A DNA stretch of 17,337 bases. It comes from Candidatus Sabulitectum sp. GTDB taxonomy: Bacteria; Fermentibacterota; Fermentibacteria; Fermentibacterales; Fermentibacteraceae. Under the pieces are notes generated by a model. It did no database searches, was not told where the DNA came from, and worked only from the letters and a program-made list of their open reading frames with translations. This document shows, one piece after another, positions 5,988-13,886 of this stretch (position 1 is its first letter; each line of letters starts with the position of its first letter). The DNA is taken from assembly GCA_023145935.1 (NCBI GenBank), contig JAGLDB010000017.1:1-17337 (forward strand), read 5' to 3'. The translations under genes and the position numbers were made by a program.

Positions 5988-6809
5988 ATGAAAAAGACTT
6001 CACTTTTTGCCACGGATCTGGACGGCACCCTGCTCCGGAATGACGGCACATTCAGTGCCAGGGACATATCTGCTCTTGAATCTCTGAGAGAAAAGGGTTG
6101 TGCTGTTGTGCTCGCAACAGGGCGAAGCCCAGTGTCTCTGCAGAAGTGCCTTGGCAAAATAGAACTTCCTGTGGACTGGTTTGTTTTATCCTCCGGCGCT
6201 GGAGTACTGGATTCCGAGGGCAATGTAACCATGTCCAGGGTTCTATCCTCCGGGGACACTGCGGTTATACATAACGCTTTCGCCCAACTGGGAATTACCG
6301 ATACCTCCATTCAAGGGACCTTTCCTGATGCGCACATTCTTCACTGGATGGATGGAAAACACTGTCTCGATTTCAAAACAAGGCTTGCCTACTATCGTGC
6401 CTTTTCAAAAAAAATTACCGATCCTGAGATTCCTTCAACGGAAGTCATGGGGTTTGTCCAGCCGGAACAGGCGGACTCCGCACTTTCTGCTCTACATGAA
6501 ATCATTGGCGAAAAGTTTTCTATTGTAAGAGCCACCAGTCCTATAGACCACAAAACCGTCTGGATAGAAGTTTTTGCTCCAGGGGTCAACAAGGCTTCCG
6601 CCTGCGAGATGATCAGAAAAGAACTTGAAATACCACTTGAATTTACTGCTGCAATTGGCAATGACTGGAATGACATCCAGATGCTTCGCTGGGCAAAACA
6701 GTCCTATATTTCCAGTAATGCCCCGGAACCCTTGTTGTGTGAGTTTGAGAATGTTCCTTCCAATCAGAACAATGCGGTAGCCACCGCAATAGAAAGGTGG
6801 GTTCTATGA
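5988..6809 (+). CDS. Cof-type HAD-IIB phosphatase
   Basis: 273 residues, the usual length of Cof/YidA-like sugar-phosphate phosphatases. Motif I is ATDLDGTLLRNDG (Asp10, Asp12), motif II is VVLATGRSP (Thr at about 43), and the late motif is AAIGNDWNDIQML at about residues 220-232, carrying metal-binding aspartates. A large C2B-type cap occupies about 80-185. Substrates of this family are broad (sugar phosphates, flavin or pyridoxal phosphates), so none is assigned. The ATG has AAGGAGGA 14 bases upstream, a bit far, but no nearer in-frame start exists. The stop overlaps the next gene's start as ATGA, linking it to the metallophosphoesterase. Confidence 0.92.
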   Translation: MKKTSLFATDLDGTLLRNDGTFSARDISALESLREKGCAVVLATGRSPVSLQKCLGKIELPVDWFVLSSGAGVLDSEGNVTMSRVLSSGDTAVIHNAFAQLGITDTSIQGTFPDAHILHWMDGKHCLDFKTRLAYYRAFSKKITDPEIPSTEVMGFVQPEQADSALSALHEIIGEKFSIVRATSPIDHKTVWIEVFAPGVNKASACEMIRKELEIPLEFTAAIGNDWNDIQMLRWAKQSYISSNAPEPLLCEFENVPSNQNNAVATAIERWVL

Positions 6810-7513
6810 AGGTATTTACCATTGCAGATCTTCACCTGGGTTTTGCTGTAGAAAAACCCATGGATATCTTTGGAAACTTGTGGAAGGATCATTGGAAAAA
6901 GATAGAGAATAATTGGAAAAATACCGTTGGTGAGCTTGATATAATTCTTATTCCGGGGGATATATCCTGGGGAATTAACTTTGAACAGGCCAAGCCTGAT
7001 CTTGATTTTCTTGATTCTCTACCCGGAAAAAAGTACATCAGCAGAGGCAATCATGATTACTGGTGGGGTTCTCTCAGCAAAGTTTCAGCTTTTGTGGGGT
7101 CTTCCATCACCGTGCTGCAACGAAATGCAGTAGATTGCGGAGAGTTCATTCTTGCTGCAAGCAAAGGGTGGAATACTCCTGTCTGGGACGGTTTCAAACC
7201 TTCGGAAGACACAAAACTTTATCAGAGAGAGCTGGGGAGAATGAAAATAGCCCTTGAAAAGGCTATCCCGTTAAGAGCCTCAGGTCAGAAGCTGGTTTAC
7301 ATGATGCACTTTCCACCAGTAATTGACGGTAAGCCCAGCGAGTTCGCTGAGTATCTTGCAGATGCCGGAGTCAGCCTCTGTATTTATGGTCACCTTCACG
7401 GCAGCTGGTCTGATAAGGTAAACATGGTATACAAAGGTGTACAATACCGAATTTCCTCTGCTGATTACCTGCAATTCAAACCAATGGAAATAACCTCGGA
7501 GGTAACAAACTAA
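6806..7513 (+). CDS. metallophosphoesterase (calcineurin-like), COG1768 type
   Basis: 235 residues from the ATG at 6806, which overlaps the preceding stop (ATGA) and follows AAAGGTGG; the ATG at 6797 is earlier but sits over that ribosome site. The two-metal active site is complete: DLH with Asp8 and His10, PGDISW with Asp52, RGNHDYWW with Asn82-His83-Asp84, MMHFPP, and YGHLHG near the C-terminus. It is a soluble cytoplasmic phosphoesterase. The overall pattern, with WWG after GNHD and the short 235-residue length, matches the predicted phosphohydrolases I associate with COG1768, whose substrate is unknown to me. The stop overlaps the ABC-F start by one base (TAATG), so all three genes are likely made from one message. 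Confidence 0.9.
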   Translation: MKVFTIADLHLGFAVEKPMDIFGNLWKDHWKKIENNWKNTVGELDIILIPGDISWGINFEQAKPDLDFLDSLPGKKYISRGNHDYWWGSLSKVSAFVGSSITVLQRNAVDCGEFILAASKGWNTPVWDGFKPSEDTKLYQRELGRMKIALEKAIPLRASGQKLVYMMHFPPVIDGKPSEFAEYLADAGVSLCIYGHLHGSWSDKVNMVYKGVQYRISSADYLQFKPMEITSEVTN

Positions 7514-9435
7514 TGCTGCTTTCAGTAAATGGCCTTGGTTTGGAGTTTGGCTCAGACGAAGTTTTTTCTAACATGTCCTTTAACATAAATGCCGGTGACA
7601 GAGTAGCTCTTGTTGGAATCAACGGTGCAGGAAAAACGTCTCTTATGCGAATTCTTTCAGGAGATCTTGAGCATTCCTCAGGCAGAGTAAAGAAATCAGG
7701 CAATCTCAGAATTGGCTACCTGCCCCAGCAGATCAGTGAGTTTCCAGGAGGCATGTTGCTTGAAGCGGTATGTGCAGGTTCAGGTGATGGAGCGGATGCT
7801 CTTTCCAGGGAAGAAGAACTCCACTCTATTCTCGAGAGAGAAGGCACAGGCAATCCTTCTGTACTTGCCGAACTGGTGCAGGTACAGGACAGAATTCATG
7901 CTGCAGAAGCATACAATCTACAGTCCAGAGCACAGGCGGTACTTTTTGGTCTTGGATTTTCAAGAGAAGACCTTGAAAAAGACCTGAACGCCTTTTCCGG
8001 CGGCTGGAAAATGAGGGCAATGCTGGGAGCTATTCTTCTTAACAACCCCGATCTTATTCTGCTGGATGAACCAACCAACCATCTTGATCTGGATGCAAGA
8101 CTGTGGCTGGAAGAATTTCTAAGACGGTTCAAGGGCGCTGCCTGGATTATTTCTCATGACCCTACTTTTCTTGACAGAGTAACCAACAAAGTGGTTGAGA
8201 TCGAATTTGGTGAAATGAAAGTCTGGGGGGGCAATTACTCTTTCTATGTAAAGGAAAAGCTTGTAAATGCTGCTCTGCTGCATAAACAAGCAAGAAAAGT
8301 CGATGATGAAAGGGAGAAACTAGAGCGTTTTGTAAGAAAGTTCAAAGCAACTGAAAGCAAGCGTTTTCAGGTTAGAAGCAGGGAAAAGATGCTTGAGAAA
8401 CTTGATGCTGTTGCCATCTACAAAAGCCCCAAGCGCATGATCATCAAACCTCCGGATGTTCCAAGAAGTGGAACCAAAGTTCTGCAGATGAAGAGTGTAT
8501 CAAAGACATACGACAAAAATACTGTCTTCTCCGGGGTCAATCTTGAGATACAAAGGGGAGATCGTATTGGAATCGTAGGCAAAAATGGCGAAGGAAAATC
8601 AACTCTCTCGCGACTTTTTGCCAACATAGAAGATCCCACCGAAGGGATCCTTACAAAAGGAACAGCTGTTAAGATCGGTTACTACTCCCAGGAAATTGAC
8701 CTGCAGCTAAATGAGAAACACACCGTTCTTCAGCATATCCATAATATCGCTCCATCCAGAAGCGAAGGCGAGATACGCGGTTACCTCGGGAGATACCTGT
8801 TTACGGGAGATGATGTAATGAAACCAATCTCTGTTCTGTCCGGTGGCGAGATCAGTCGACTTGCCCTTGCAGGTATTCTAATAAAGCCTACCAATTTTCT
8901 TATTCTGGATGAGCCAACCAACCACCTGGACATATTCAGTCGGGACGTTCTGCAGGAGGCGTTGAAAAACTACAGCGGAACTCTGGTACTTATCAGCCAC
9001 GATGAGAAACTTCTCTCGGCTCTTTCGGAAAAACTCTTTGTTGTTAAGAATAAAAGAGTAAAAGCTTTCATCGGCAATTTTACTGAATATGTAGAGAAAC
9101 TAAGAACTCTCGCCGATGAGCAATTCAAGAAGCCAGAGGAAAAAAGCAATCCCGAATCAAGCAGGGAAGCCGAAAAGGAGAGAAAGAGAAAAGAAGCAGC
9201 AGACAGGAATCTTGCTTACAAGGAAAGACGTAAAAAAGAAAAGCGAATTGAGCGGATCGAGAAAAAAATAGCTCCTTTTGAAACAAGGCGCATAGAGATC
9301 GAAGCACTCTTTGCAGAGCAGGAAGTGATAAACAACTCAAAACTGCTGGTGGAGCTTCAAAAGGAACACTCATACCTTTCGGATGAGATTGCATTGCTGG
9401 AGGAACAGTGGATGGAAATTGCTTCAGAAGAATGA
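7513..9435 (+). CDS. ABC-F family ATPase (ribosome-associated, Uup/YdiF-like)
   Basis: 640 residues with two ATP-binding cassettes and no membrane segments. Cassette 1 has Walker A GINGAGKT (35-42), signature FSGGW (161-165) and Walker B LILLDEPTNHLD (181-192). Cassette 2 has GKNGEGKST (356-364), LSGGEISRLAL (442-452) and FLILDEPTNHLD (462-473). The charged helical linker between them (about 245-320) is the P-site tRNA interaction motif region that defines ABC-F proteins. The C-terminus (about 545-640) is a Lys/Glu-rich coiled coil as in Uup. Such proteins act on stalled or initiating ribosomes. The start follows CGGAGG by about ten bases and overlaps the metallophosphoesterase stop. The exact ABC-F subfamily would need a tree. 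Confidence 0.95.
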   Translation: MLLSVNGLGLEFGSDEVFSNMSFNINAGDRVALVGINGAGKTSLMRILSGDLEHSSGRVKKSGNLRIGYLPQQISEFPGGMLLEAVCAGSGDGADALSREEELHSILEREGTGNPSVLAELVQVQDRIHAAEAYNLQSRAQAVLFGLGFSREDLEKDLNAFSGGWKMRAMLGAILLNNPDLILLDEPTNHLDLDARLWLEEFLRRFKGAAWIISHDPTFLDRVTNKVVEIEFGEMKVWGGNYSFYVKEKLVNAALLHKQARKVDDEREKLERFVRKFKATESKRFQVRSREKMLEKLDAVAIYKSPKRMIIKPPDVPRSGTKVLQMKSVSKTYDKNTVFSGVNLEIQRGDRIGIVGKNGEGKSTLSRLFANIEDPTEGILTKGTAVKIGYYSQEIDLQLNEKHTVLQHIHNIAPSRSEGEIRGYLGRYLFTGDDVMKPISVLSGGEISRLALAGILIKPTNFLILDEPTNHLDIFSRDVLQEALKNYSGTLVLISHDEKLLSALSEKLFVVKNKRVKAFIGNFTEYVEKLRTLADEQFKKPEEKSNPESSREAEKERKRKEAADRNLAYKERRKKEKRIERIEKKIAPFETRRIEIEALFAEQEVINNSKLLVELQKEHSYLSDEIALLEEQWMEIASEE

Positions 9436-9465
9436 AGCAGGCGCCCTGCACGTTAACAGAGCGCC
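9420..9465. terminator. two adjacent hairpins between convergent genes
   Basis: TGCTTCA (9420-9426) and TGAAGCA (9433-9439) form a 7-base inverted repeat over the ABC-F stop codon. GGCGCCCTG (9440-9448) and CAGAGCGCC (9457-9465) follow directly with an 8-base loop. As minus-strand RNA the second stem is 9 pairs with one G-U; on the plus strand that position is a C-A mismatch. No T run follows on either side, so this is at best an atypical bidirectional terminator. Confidence 0.4.
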
Positions 9466-9496
9466 ACTAAAAGAATCCAGTTAACCTTAGATTTTC

Positions 9497-10288
9497 TTAA
9501 AAAGCCGATTTGATACTAGCCCATGTGGCCCTGTTCAATGCAGACGGAGCCCAGTCTATACTCAGCTTGTACAAATCTCCACCTTCCGGATGTATCCATA
9601 TGTACTCACCATCAAAATCAATACTTCCGTCAGGACCGTATTGGGCCTCATCAAACTGGCAGGACCAGATCGGATCCAGATCAACACTTCCATCAGGGTT
9701 AATACTGTAGATAAGGATATTATCCGGCGTCTGCTGTGCCTTGCATGCGAACAGGTAGTCTCCGTATAGCGCTATACCAACAACAGGATAAACATTTGCC
9801 TCTGTCCATGAAACAGATGACTCTACTCCTGTGTAGTCTGCCCAGGCTATTATTCCCCCCAGCGGCGTTGTTACATATATCATGTCATTACCAGCTGCTA
9901 CTCCATAAATCTTCTCCCAGCCGGAAGGACCTTCAATAAAGCCATTTAGATAAGGACTCGCACCTGTTGTTGATTCATCGTAAATTTCTATGTGGTTGTT
10001 GTCAAAATGTCCCAGCAAATACTGATTCTCAATTGCTTCATACTCACAAAAAGTCACATCACTTGGACCAAGATAACAACCCCATGAATTGCCGGTGGCA
10101 TTTCCTGTTGTCATGTCAAACTCGGTAAACTCTCCAGTCCAGTAATCTGATATCCACAACCTGTCAGCAACATTATCCTGAATCATTATACCATAAGAAT
10201 CGGACATACCCGGATAGTAATGCTCTTCAATGGTGTAAGTTCCACCAAAAGCAATCATCGCAAGTACCAGCAAGACAAGTACACTCAT
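9497..10288 (-). CDS. secreted protein of unknown function, possible beta-propeller
   Basis: 263 residues with an N-terminal hydrophobic signal (MSVLVLLVLAMIAFGG). The ATG at 10286-10288 follows AAAGGA. The mature part is aromatic- and acid-rich with no cysteine pattern or catalytic motif I recognise. Recurrent short strands such as DRLWISDYWTGEFTEFD, DMIYVTTPLGGIIAW, GDYLFACKAQ, DNILIYSIN and GEYIWIHPEGGDLYKLS look like blades of a WD40/NHL-style propeller (inference). The chain ends in ATWASIKSAF, a basic/aromatic tail that may be a sorting signal. It lies alone after a hairpin following another secreted-protein gene and converges on the ABC-F gene. Confidence 0.75.
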   Translation of the reverse strand: MSVLVLLVLAMIAFGGTYTIEEHYYPGMSDSYGIMIQDNVADRLWISDYWTGEFTEFDMTTGNATGNSWGCYLGPSDVTFCEYEAIENQYLLGHFDNNHIEIYDESTTGASPYLNGFIEGPSGWEKIYGVAAGNDMIYVTTPLGGIIAWADYTGVESSVSWTEANVYPVVGIALYGDYLFACKAQQTPDNILIYSINPDGSVDLDPIWSCQFDEAQYGPDGSIDFDGEYIWIHPEGGDLYKLSIDWAPSALNRATWASIKSAF

Positions 10289-10347
10289 ATCAATCCTTTC
10301 TATATAGATATTTACATATACAAAATACTACAAGTCTATACGAAATG

Positions 10348-10368
10348 AAACCCCCTCAACTGGGGTTT
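10348..10368 (-). terminator. hairpin, possible terminator for the gene ending at 10441
   Basis: AAACCCC (10348-10354) and GGGGTTT (10362-10368) make a 7-base stem with a CTCAACT loop, between two minus-strand genes. The T tract on the minus strand is broken (CATTTCG), so efficiency is doubtful. The region from here to 10289 is AT-rich and probably holds the promoter of the gene starting at 10288, though no clear -35/-10 pair is visible. Confidence 0.42.
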
Positions 10369-10440
10369 TCAATACCACGTACTGTTCCCTTGTAATGTTG
10401 TTTTCTGTAAAGTGGAACCAAAAAGAAAAATGGATTGCTT

Positions 10441-11625
10441 TCAGTTCAAGAATCCCATGACCTCTGCAAGAAGGGTGATAGTATCGTGCTGATCCATCTC
10501 CGGGATCCCAGCTTTGATCGCCGCGTTGTTAAGCAGTTGATACTCCGGTGATGTAAAGATTATTGGAGTTAGCTCGTCTCTGATAATGAACAGAGCCGTT
10601 TCTTCATCCCAGTCAACTCCTGATATGTAAAGAAGAACTGAACCGTCTTCGGAAAACGCACCCTGGCATACTGAGCCAGCAGGCAGTGCCATACGGCTGA
10701 CAATTCGTTCCAGAAGTGCTGCTGCATAAGCTGCTCTTGCTCCACTTCCGGCATTACCGGGCATTTTAACTGTAAGAATTCCCGGAAGAGCTTCGCCTGT
10801 CAGAGCAATAGCTATCCCCGGAACACGGTCAATCTCTACAGAAGCTACCGCCGCAGGAGATGGAGAGGGAATCATGGTCCAGGGCGACAGATCCTGCCCC
10901 CCGGTTCCTCTTATCCAGACAAGAGAGTTCCTTGCCACAAGACTATCAGCCACCTGACTCAACACCAGAGAGTCTGCAATGCTCAAAAGAGGCGCCCATT
11001 TCTCTTTCCAGAAATCATCTACAGTCGAGGGTAAGTACTGAAGAGAAATGATATCATCCGGCGATCCGTGAACTGAACTGGTGACCAGAACACTCATTGC
11101 CGATGATCCGCAGGGAATCACTTCAGTTCCTACGCCGCGCCAGGCTGTGATATTAAAATCGCCCGTTCGTGACCCACCCCACAGGAAAATCGTGTTCCCT
11201 ATTGGCAAAGAAACTATCATGGTGTCTGCTCCTGCTTCCAGCCATCTGCTGGTTCTCACCGGAACAACCGGAGGGTCTTCCTGAAAAGCACCAAGTATCC
11301 ATGAATTGGCAAGAGCATTGGTGTTCCAGGCCAGTTGAAGGGTTCTTGCCCACAGAGAGCTGTCAGCCATTATGGTGTCAGCCTCCAGTGTTTCGGCAAT
11401 TCCCCTTATAAGCTGTGCTGACCCTTCCGGACCACTCAACATGTAGCCGGACCAGCCGGATCTGGTTACCTGGTAACCCTGGATACCGTAAGTCCACATT
11501 TCTTCCAGTTGGTTATCCGAAAGAGCTTCCCAGGGATGGGCTGGGATTCCCGGCAGCATAACGATAGCGCCGTCGCCCGAGGAAAGTCCTAGGGTAAGAA
11601 GCGAAACAATGAGAAGTGGTGTCAT
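10441..11625 (-). CDS. secreted protein of unknown function
   Basis: 394 residues from the ATG at 11623-11625, preceded by GGAAGG; the frame opens 12 bases earlier at a TTG that overlaps this ribosome site and is rejected. The N-terminus (MTPLLIVSLLTLGLSSGDG) is a signal-peptide-like hydrophobic stretch without positive charge. I do not recognise a family with confidence. The final third (about 290-390: GARAAYAAALLERIV.., GSVLLYISGVDWDEETALFIIRDELTPI) faintly resembles the helical/sheet layout of M16 peptidase C-terminal domains, but no HxxEH zinc motif exists, so at most it would be a catalytically dead M16-like half. Trp-rich segments (HPWEAL, RSGWSGYML, SSLWARTLQLAW) suggest a compact extracellular fold. 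It is likely periplasmic or surface located. Confidence 0.75.
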   Translation of the reverse strand: MTPLLIVSLLTLGLSSGDGAIVMLPGIPAHPWEALSDNQLEEMWTYGIQGYQVTRSGWSGYMLSGPEGSAQLIRGIAETLEADTIMADSSLWARTLQLAWNTNALANSWILGAFQEDPPVVPVRTSRWLEAGADTMIVSLPIGNTIFLWGGSRTGDFNITAWRGVGTEVIPCGSSAMSVLVTSSVHGSPDDIISLQYLPSTVDDFWKEKWAPLLSIADSLVLSQVADSLVARNSLVWIRGTGGQDLSPWTMIPSPSPAAVASVEIDRVPGIAIALTGEALPGILTVKMPGNAGSGARAAYAAALLERIVSRMALPAGSVCQGAFSEDGSVLLYISGVDWDEETALFIIRDELTPIIFTSPEYQLLNNAAIKAGIPEMDQHDTITLLAEVMGFLN

Positions 11626-11774
11626 TTTACCTTCCAAAGTTCTAGAACTATGTCTTCCCCGTAACCTTAAGACGAGAAGAGAACAAAGCCGAAGTGAGTA
11701 GAGAGATTCACAGCCAGTCAGCGTGGAAACCTACTGCAATCTCATCTGAAAAATTCTTTCAAACTGTTTGCCAT

Positions 11775-11803
11775 ACTATAAAGCCATTACAAACCTGTGG
11801 CAT
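11775..11803 (-). promoter_or_regulatory. possible promoter for the minus-strand gene starting at 11625
   Basis: On the minus strand ATGCCA (11798-11803), a 17-base spacer, then TATAGT (11775-11780). It would leave a leader of roughly 145 bases. The rest of the 190-base stretch 11626-11816 shows nothing I can name. Confidence 0.25.
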
Positions 11804-11816
11804 CACCGCTTCGGGG

Positions 11817-11845
11817 TTGACTGTGAAGAAAAATATTCAGATAAT
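11817..11845 (+). promoter_or_regulatory. tRNA-Ser promoter
   Basis: TTGACT (11817-11822), a 17-base spacer, then GATAAT (11840-11845): 10 of 12 consensus positions. Predicted start is near 11852, about 15 bases before the mature tRNA. Confidence 0.75.
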
Positions 11846-11866
11846 TGACCCCCGATTGAATGCTGC

Positions 11867-11957
11867 GGAGAGGTGGCCGAGCTGGTTTAAGGCGTACGCC
11901 TGCTAAGCGTATGTAGGGGTAACTCTACCGAGGGTTCGAATCCCTCCTTCTCCGCCA
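11867..11957 (+). tRNA. tRNA-Ser (anticodon GCT)
   Basis: 91 bases including an encoded CCA (11955-11957). The acceptor GGAGAGG (11867-11873) pairs with CTTCTCC (11947-11953) with one G-U. The anticodon arm is TACGC-CTGCTAA-GCGTA with GCT in the loop, reading AGC/AGU serine codons. A long variable arm (GTAG...CTAC) marks class II tRNA, and the T arm has GGTTCGAATCC. It has its own promoter and terminator, so it is an independent unit. Confidence 0.96.
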
Positions 11958-11970
11958 TTCAATTGCACGG

Positions 11971-12007
11971 GTTCTCACAGGGTGAGGACTCTTTCTTTCT
12001 TTTTTCT
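11971..12007 (+). terminator. intrinsic terminator of tRNA-Ser
   Basis: GTTCTCAC (11971-11978) pairs with GTGAGGAC (11982-11989), eight pairs with one G-U and a three-base AGG loop, followed by a pyrimidine tract that includes a run of T ending near 12006. Confidence 0.85.
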
Positions 12008-12014
12008 TCCTGAC

Positions 12015-12020
12015 TATAAT
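12015..12020 (+). promoter_or_regulatory. TATAAT box for the FG-GAP protein gene
   Basis: A perfect -10 hexamer lies between the tRNA terminator and AGGAGG (ribosome site) of the gene at 12040. The -35 position falls in the terminator's T tract and has no good match, so either an activator is used or this is chance. Confidence 0.35.
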
Positions 12021-12039
12021 TTGCTTCAGGAGGAATAAC

Positions 12040-13875
12040 ATGAATATTCATGAACTACTACTTGCTTTTATTTTGTTTTCAATCTCTTCTCTGTCTTTCG
12101 GTGAGGAGCCTTCAAGCAGCCAGACCACATGGCACGGAGGAGTCTCTGCCACCACCTACCAGGACTACTTTGATCCGTATTTTCTTCAGGAAATCGGTAC
12201 GACCTGGCAATCTTCAGGTCGTCTATCTCTGGAATATCCCGTTTCCAATCAATGCATATACAGTGATCTATCTTTGGGGAAACAGGCCACTGTTGCAGAT
12301 TTTACCGGTGATGGATTTCCTGACCTTGTGATTGTTTCCTCTTCTGCTACCAGTGATGTAATTCTTCTTGAGAACCCGGGTATCAGCACCGTTCCAGAGG
12401 AAGAGTGGAACCAGACAGTGATTGCGTACTCTATTGTACAGTGCCAGTCTGTTTCAAGTGAAGATATTGATGGTGATGGCGATCCTGATGTTGTCATTGG
12501 TTGTTATGGAAGTTCAGGAATAGTATGGCTGGAAAATCAGGGTCCTAATGCCCGGTGGTCACATCATTCCGTGGGAAGCATTGCGAAAATCTGCTCCGTG
12601 GACTGTGGAGACATGGACATGGACGGTGATTCTGATATCCTGTTCTGCTCTGCGGTAAAAGACACTCTGGGTTGGATGAACAACCTGGACGGCATAGGTG
12701 AAAACTGGACATTTGAATTGATTTCCTCTTCCAACTACCCCTATCAAGCAACCATAACGGATCTGAATTCTGATGGAACACCGGATGTCTCTGTCTGTTA
12801 CAGAACAGAGAATAAGGTCTCCTGGTTTAACAGAAATGCGTCAGACAACACATGGACACGATATACCATTGCCAATGTTCCACAGGCATTCGCGCTTTCA
12901 GCAGGAGATTACAACGGTGATTCATTCATAGACATCCTTGTATGCGGCCTGGAAGAAAACTCAGCTATCCTCTGCACAAGCGTTGACGGGTCAGGTTCCA
13001 GTTGGACCACTGAAAACCTCAATTTGAATCTTGTCGGCACAAAATCATGTCTTCTGCTTGATCTTGAGAATGATGGCGATCTTGATGTGGCTGTTTCTAC
13101 TCAGTCACAGGATTCTGTGATCATTCTGTCAAACATGGATGGTCTGGGGCAGAACTGGTTCAAAACCTCACTGGTGGTGGAAATGCCTCTATACTTCCAA
13201 CCGGTTGATGCGAATATGGACGGGTCGATTGAAATTGCATGCCTTTGCAGAGATGAAGCTAAAATACTCTCTGTTAATCCTGGGGGTTTCACTACAACCG
13301 GCACTCTTACTTCTGTTATTTCTCTAATGCTTTGTTATACAGATAGTGAATGGGGAAACCTTGTCTGGGATTCCTGGGAACCTCAGGGTACCTCCATGAG
13401 CTTTCAAGTAAGGAATTCCGATGATCTTTACAACATGGGTGAATGGTCCGACACCATAAGTATCAGTGGAACTTACCTCGGAGACCTCTTCCCTGACGTT
13501 TGCTACTACATTCAATACCGGGTATTTCTTAGTTCTGATTCTTCCGACACCTCTCCTTTTCTCTACTCAGTTGACATAGAGGGATACATCGGAGATGTGT
13601 GTGATTACTTTGAAGCAGTAACCAGTCTTCCACTGGTAACCATTAATGACAATCCTTCCCCTGAATTCTTAACTGTAACACTAAGCCCCTTTTCCCAGGG
13701 GATAAGAGAACTGATGATCTACGATATTTCAGGAAGGCTTGTTCAAAGACGATCTTACGAACCGGAGGACAGTTCTGTTTTGGATACTATTGAAGGTCTC
13801 TCCCCCGGGGTATATCACATTGTTGCAATTGCAGGTGATCGCAGGGAAACACTCAAGGCCTGCATTATCCCATAG
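12040..13875 (+). CDS. secreted FG-GAP/VCBS repeat protein with T9SS-like C-terminal domain
   Basis: 611 residues. The start ATG follows AGGAGG by six bases. A signal peptide covers about 1-21 (LLLAFILFSISSLSFG). Seven FG-GAP calcium-loop repeats follow at a period of about 50 residues, at about 87, 142, 192, 241, 290, 341 and 390. They have loops such as DFTGDGFPD, DIDGDGDPD, DMDMDGDSD and DLENDGDLD, enough for one closed seven-bladed propeller. A beta-sandwich-like domain spans about 425-520. The C-terminus (about 540-611) has the Por-secretion tail pattern: NPSPEF, LMIYDISGRLV, and LSPGVYHIVAIAGDRRETLKACIIP. It is probably exported and surface-attached, perhaps for adhesion or carbohydrate binding. 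The extreme end (CIIP) is not the usual basic/valine ending. Confidence 0.9.
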   Translation: MNIHELLLAFILFSISSLSFGEEPSSSQTTWHGGVSATTYQDYFDPYFLQEIGTTWQSSGRLSLEYPVSNQCIYSDLSLGKQATVADFTGDGFPDLVIVSSSATSDVILLENPGISTVPEEEWNQTVIAYSIVQCQSVSSEDIDGDGDPDVVIGCYGSSGIVWLENQGPNARWSHHSVGSIAKICSVDCGDMDMDGDSDILFCSAVKDTLGWMNNLDGIGENWTFELISSSNYPYQATITDLNSDGTPDVSVCYRTENKVSWFNRNASDNTWTRYTIANVPQAFALSAGDYNGDSFIDILVCGLEENSAILCTSVDGSGSSWTTENLNLNLVGTKSCLLLDLENDGDLDVAVSTQSQDSVIILSNMDGLGQNWFKTSLVVEMPLYFQPVDANMDGSIEIACLCRDEAKILSVNPGGFTTTGTLTSVISLMLCYTDSEWGNLVWDSWEPQGTSMSFQVRNSDDLYNMGEWSDTISISGTYLGDLFPDVCYYIQYRVFLSSDSSDTSPFLYSVDIEGYIGDVCDYFEAVTSLPLVTINDNPSPEFLTVTLSPFSQGIRELMIYDISGRLVQRRSYEPEDSSVLDTIEGLSPGVYHIVAIAGDRRETLKACIIP

Positions 13876-13886
13876 CTGGACCAGCT
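13874..13886. terminator. palindrome spanning the two convergent stop codons
   Basis: AGCTGG-A-CCAGCT overlaps the TAG of the FG-GAP gene (13873-13875) and reaches the TAA of the opposite gene (13886-13888). The stem is short and no T tract follows; it may be a weak bidirectional terminator. Confidence 0.25.

Noticed and set aside
11694..11906. 70-codon plus-strand open frame
   Set aside because: It runs through the tRNA-Ser promoter and into the tRNA, with no ribosome site or protein-like composition.
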